DNA of 64,000 nt, taken from NCBI RefSeq assembly GCF_022568815.1, contig NZ_JAKZHX010000002.1:372001-436000 (forward strand), read 5' to 3'. Every line of letters begins with the position of its first letter. The stretch's first letter is position 1. Shown piece after piece: positions 62,383 through 64,000 of the stretch. The notes beneath the pieces are model-generated. The model was given only the letters and a program-made list of their open reading frames with translations. It was not told where the DNA came from and searched no databases. The stretch is from Undibacterium paludis. Lineage in GTDB: Bacteria; Pseudomonadota; Gammaproteobacteria; Burkholderiales; Burkholderiaceae_D. Position numbers and translations under genes: made by a program.

Positions 62383-62846
62383 GTTATCTTTATCCAGTGC
62401 ATACGTTGCAACCAATTGTCGTCAGACAATTGATATTCCTTTTTTGCAGCTTCCTGATCAAATTCATGGGCCACAGCCTCTTTGTTTTTTTCCAGGTTAT
62501 CTACAAATTTCCTGACTTCGTTCAATCGCCTCTGCGCATCATCGCGCACCTGCAACATTTCCTGTAACTGTATACTCTCTTGTTGTTGCTGGTTCTGCAT
62601 TTGCAACATGTACATATGGGCCATGCGCTGTGCATCAATATTAATAAGGGCCTTATTCTGCCTTTGCTTCATTAACTCGGTACGGGCAGATGCTATGGCC
62701 TGGGCAAGACTATCAACTTTTGCTTGTTGTTCTTTTACAGTTGCATTATGTCCTGCCAGCTCCTGATAGAGGTCATTGACTTCCCATTCCTTCAGCTTCA
62801 AGACAGGCTCCAGCCCGTATTGAAATCCCCTTCTGTCCTTGGTCAT
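62379..62846 (-). CDS. fliJ: Flagellar export chaperone FliJ-like
   Basis: A 155-residue, almost entirely coiled-coil protein (LEPVLKLKEWEVNDLYQELAGHNATVKEQQAKVDSLAQAIA ... VRKFVDNLEKNKEAVAHEFDQEAAKKEYQLSDDNW). The length, charge pattern and position after fliI are those of FliJ, the central stalk of the export ATPase. The start overlaps the fliI stop. Confidence 0.85.
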   Translation of the reverse strand: MTKDRRGFQYGLEPVLKLKEWEVNDLYQELAGHNATVKEQQAKVDSLAQAIASARTELMKQRQNKALINIDAQRMAHMYMLQMQNQQQQESIQLQEMLQVRDDAQRRLNEVRKFVDNLEKNKEAVAHEFDQEAAKKEYQLSDDNWLQRMHWIKIT

Positions 62847-64000
62847 TGCAGTACTCCGTCACTTTGCGTTTCTTGCTTCCCTGCATTGCTCAAGATATCG
62901 CGCAATTGCGCAACAACCTGCTCGCGCCCAAGTACATCTTCATCACGCTGACGCAAAAATCTGGTCAAATGAGGCCATAGTTGGATTGCCTGATCAATCT
63001 CGGCACTGCTGCCAGCGCGATATGCACCCATGTCTATTAACTGTCGGTTGCGCTCATAGCTGGCCATATTTTCCAGAGCTTCATGCACCAAGGCCTGATC
63101 TTCAGAAGAGATTAAATCCCCCAACAAGCGACTTACACTATGCAAAACATCAATAGCCGGATAATGACCCTGTTGTGCGAGACGACGGGACAACATGATG
63201 TGTCCATCCAAAGTTGCTCTCAACATGTCGGAAACTGGCTCGTTAAAGTCGTCCCCCTCGACCAGCACCGTGTACAGGGCAGTAATCGCACCACCAGACG
63301 AAGCGGTACCGCAGCGTTCACACAACTCCGGAATTTCAGCAAAAACAGAGGGCGTATAACCGCGAGCCGTTGGTGGCTCACCTACCGACAAACCAATCTC
63401 GCGCTTTGCCATGGCAAAACGCGTCACAGAATCCATCGTCAGCATGACTTGCTTGCCATTGTCCCGAAAATACTCAGCAATCGCAGTAGCTGCGTAGGCT
63501 GCCCTGGCACGGGCCAAGGCTGGCTGATCAGAAGTCGCAACGATCACAACAGAACGCTTGATCCCTTCTGCGCCCAAATGCTTTTCTATGAACTCGCGTA
63601 CTTCACGACCACGTTCACCAATCAAGGCAATCACATTCACATCAGCAACGGTATGGCGCGAAATCATGCCTAATAAAGTACTCTTCCCTACACCACTACC
63701 AGCAAATATGCCTACGCGTTGTCCTTTGCCTATAGTGAGCATGCCATCAATGCAGCGCACTCCCGTTTCCAGTATCTCTTTGATACGTGGTCTGGACAGA
63801 GGATTCAGCGGCATCGCCTTCAATGGCCGGTATTCTGATGCCTGCATCAAAGGTTTTCCATCCAAAGGATCACCAAAGGCATCAATGACACGACCGAGCA
63901 GATGCTCACCAACTGCAATGCGGGGTAATTGGCCGGTTGCCAAAACCTCACTTCCAACACCTATGCCATGAATTTCACTATAAGGCATCAGCATCACCCG
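62843..64000 (-). CDS. fliI: Flagellum-specific ATPase FliI (5' end outside window)
   Basis: The C-terminal 385 or so residues of FliI; the frame is open to the window edge. It has Walker A GIFAGSGVGKSTLLGMIS, ALIGERGREVREFIEKHLG, Walker B VMLTMDSVTRFAMAKREIGLSVGEPPTARGYTPSVFAEIPEL, and a C-terminal domain with ERNRQLIDMGAYRAGS. Normal FliI is about 440-470 residues, so about 70-90 are missing. It energises flagellar protein export with FliH and FliJ; the fliH gene in this window is on the other side of the transposon. Confidence 0.95.
   Translation of the reverse strand, partial: RVMLMPYSEIHGIGVGSEVLATGQLPRIAVGEHLLGRVIDAFGDPLDGKPLMQASEYRPLKAMPLNPLSRPRIKEILETGVRCIDGMLTIGKGQRVGIFAGSGVGKSTLLGMISRHTVADVNVIALIGERGREVREFIEKHLGAEGIKRSVVIVATSDQPALARARAAYAATAIAEYFRDNGKQVMLTMDSVTRFAMAKREIGLSVGEPPTARGYTPSVFAEIPELCERCGTASSGGAITALYTVLVEGDDFNEPVSDMLRATLDGHIMLSRRLAQQGHYPAIDVLHSVSRLLGDLISSEDQALVHEALENMASYERNRQLIDMGAYRAGSSAEIDQAIQLWPHLTRFLRQRDEDVLGREQVVAQLRDILSNAGKQETQSDGVLQ

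Noticed and set aside
1..64000. CRISPR arrays, rRNA, tRNA genes, classical IS elements
   Set aside because: No regularly spaced repeats, cloverleaf or rRNA signature sequences, and no transposase other than tnpA were found on reading.

Overview
The window looks like a chromosome segment of a Gram-negative betaproteobacterium, most likely Burkholderiales and perhaps Oxalobacteraceae. This rests on a MuxABC/OpmB-type efflux operon, TnpS/TnpT recombination genes, PbrT/PbrBC-type proteins and overall protein style. No rRNA, tRNA, CRISPR array or classical IS element was recognised. All similarity statements come from reading motifs, not from database searches.

Layout. (1) 1-8231, minus strand: an RND drug-efflux operon (adaptor, two RND pumps, outer-membrane lipoprotein), the last gene cut by the window edge. 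(2) 8.7-10.8 kb, plus strand: a class 3 lipase-like protein and two small exported proteins, followed by a decayed phage-type integrase (10843-11359). (3) 11.7-12.4 kb and 56.4-64 kb: two halves of one flagellar locus. fliH lies on the left (plus strand). fliI-fliJ-fliK-flgD-flgE-fliM-fliN-fliO-fliP-fliA lie on the right (minus strand, fliI cut by the window edge). (4) 12680-56390: a 43.7-kb Tn3-family transposon separates those halves. It has tnpT/tnpS and a putative resolution region at its left end and tnpA at its right end. Its terminal inverted repeats match at 31 of 36 positions and it is flanked by an 11-bp direct repeat. Removing the element and one repeat copy restores a single 135-codon gene beside fliA.

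The transposon cargo is mainly metal resistance, nearly all on the minus strand. A cadmium/zinc/lead ATPase, CzcI-CzcC-CzcB-CzcA, a PII-like protein, a zinc-ribbon protein and CzcD form a divalent-cation module. A MerR regulator faces a Fur-box-containing cytochrome c/FTR1 permease (PbrT-like) and a PAP2-LspA fusion (PbrBC-like). A copper module holds a CopL-like protein, a TolC-like protein, multicopper oxidase, cupredoxin, CusF and an NTF2-like protein. It is followed by DUF2933, a methyltransferase, a copper P-type ATPase and CusCBA. Together these would oxidise, bind and export Cu(I)/Cu(II), and pump Zn/Cd/Co/Pb from cytoplasm and periplasm. Accessory genes at the ends include two HAD proteins, a possible PD-(D/E)XK nuclease, an Xre regulator, a truncated arsC and several unknowns.

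Most notable: two divergent flgB paralogues sit inside the metal cargo, each directly after a metal operon and without flgC. Three cargo operons begin with a small Met/His/Cys-containing ORF whose start codon lies exactly 7 nt after a -10 hexamer, which suggests leaderless mRNAs. Three promoters have the long 19-20 bp spacers with internal dyads typical of MerR-family activation, but only one MerR gene is present. The flagellar locus has a gene order unlike the usual betaproteobacterial one, with short FlgD and FliM proteins.
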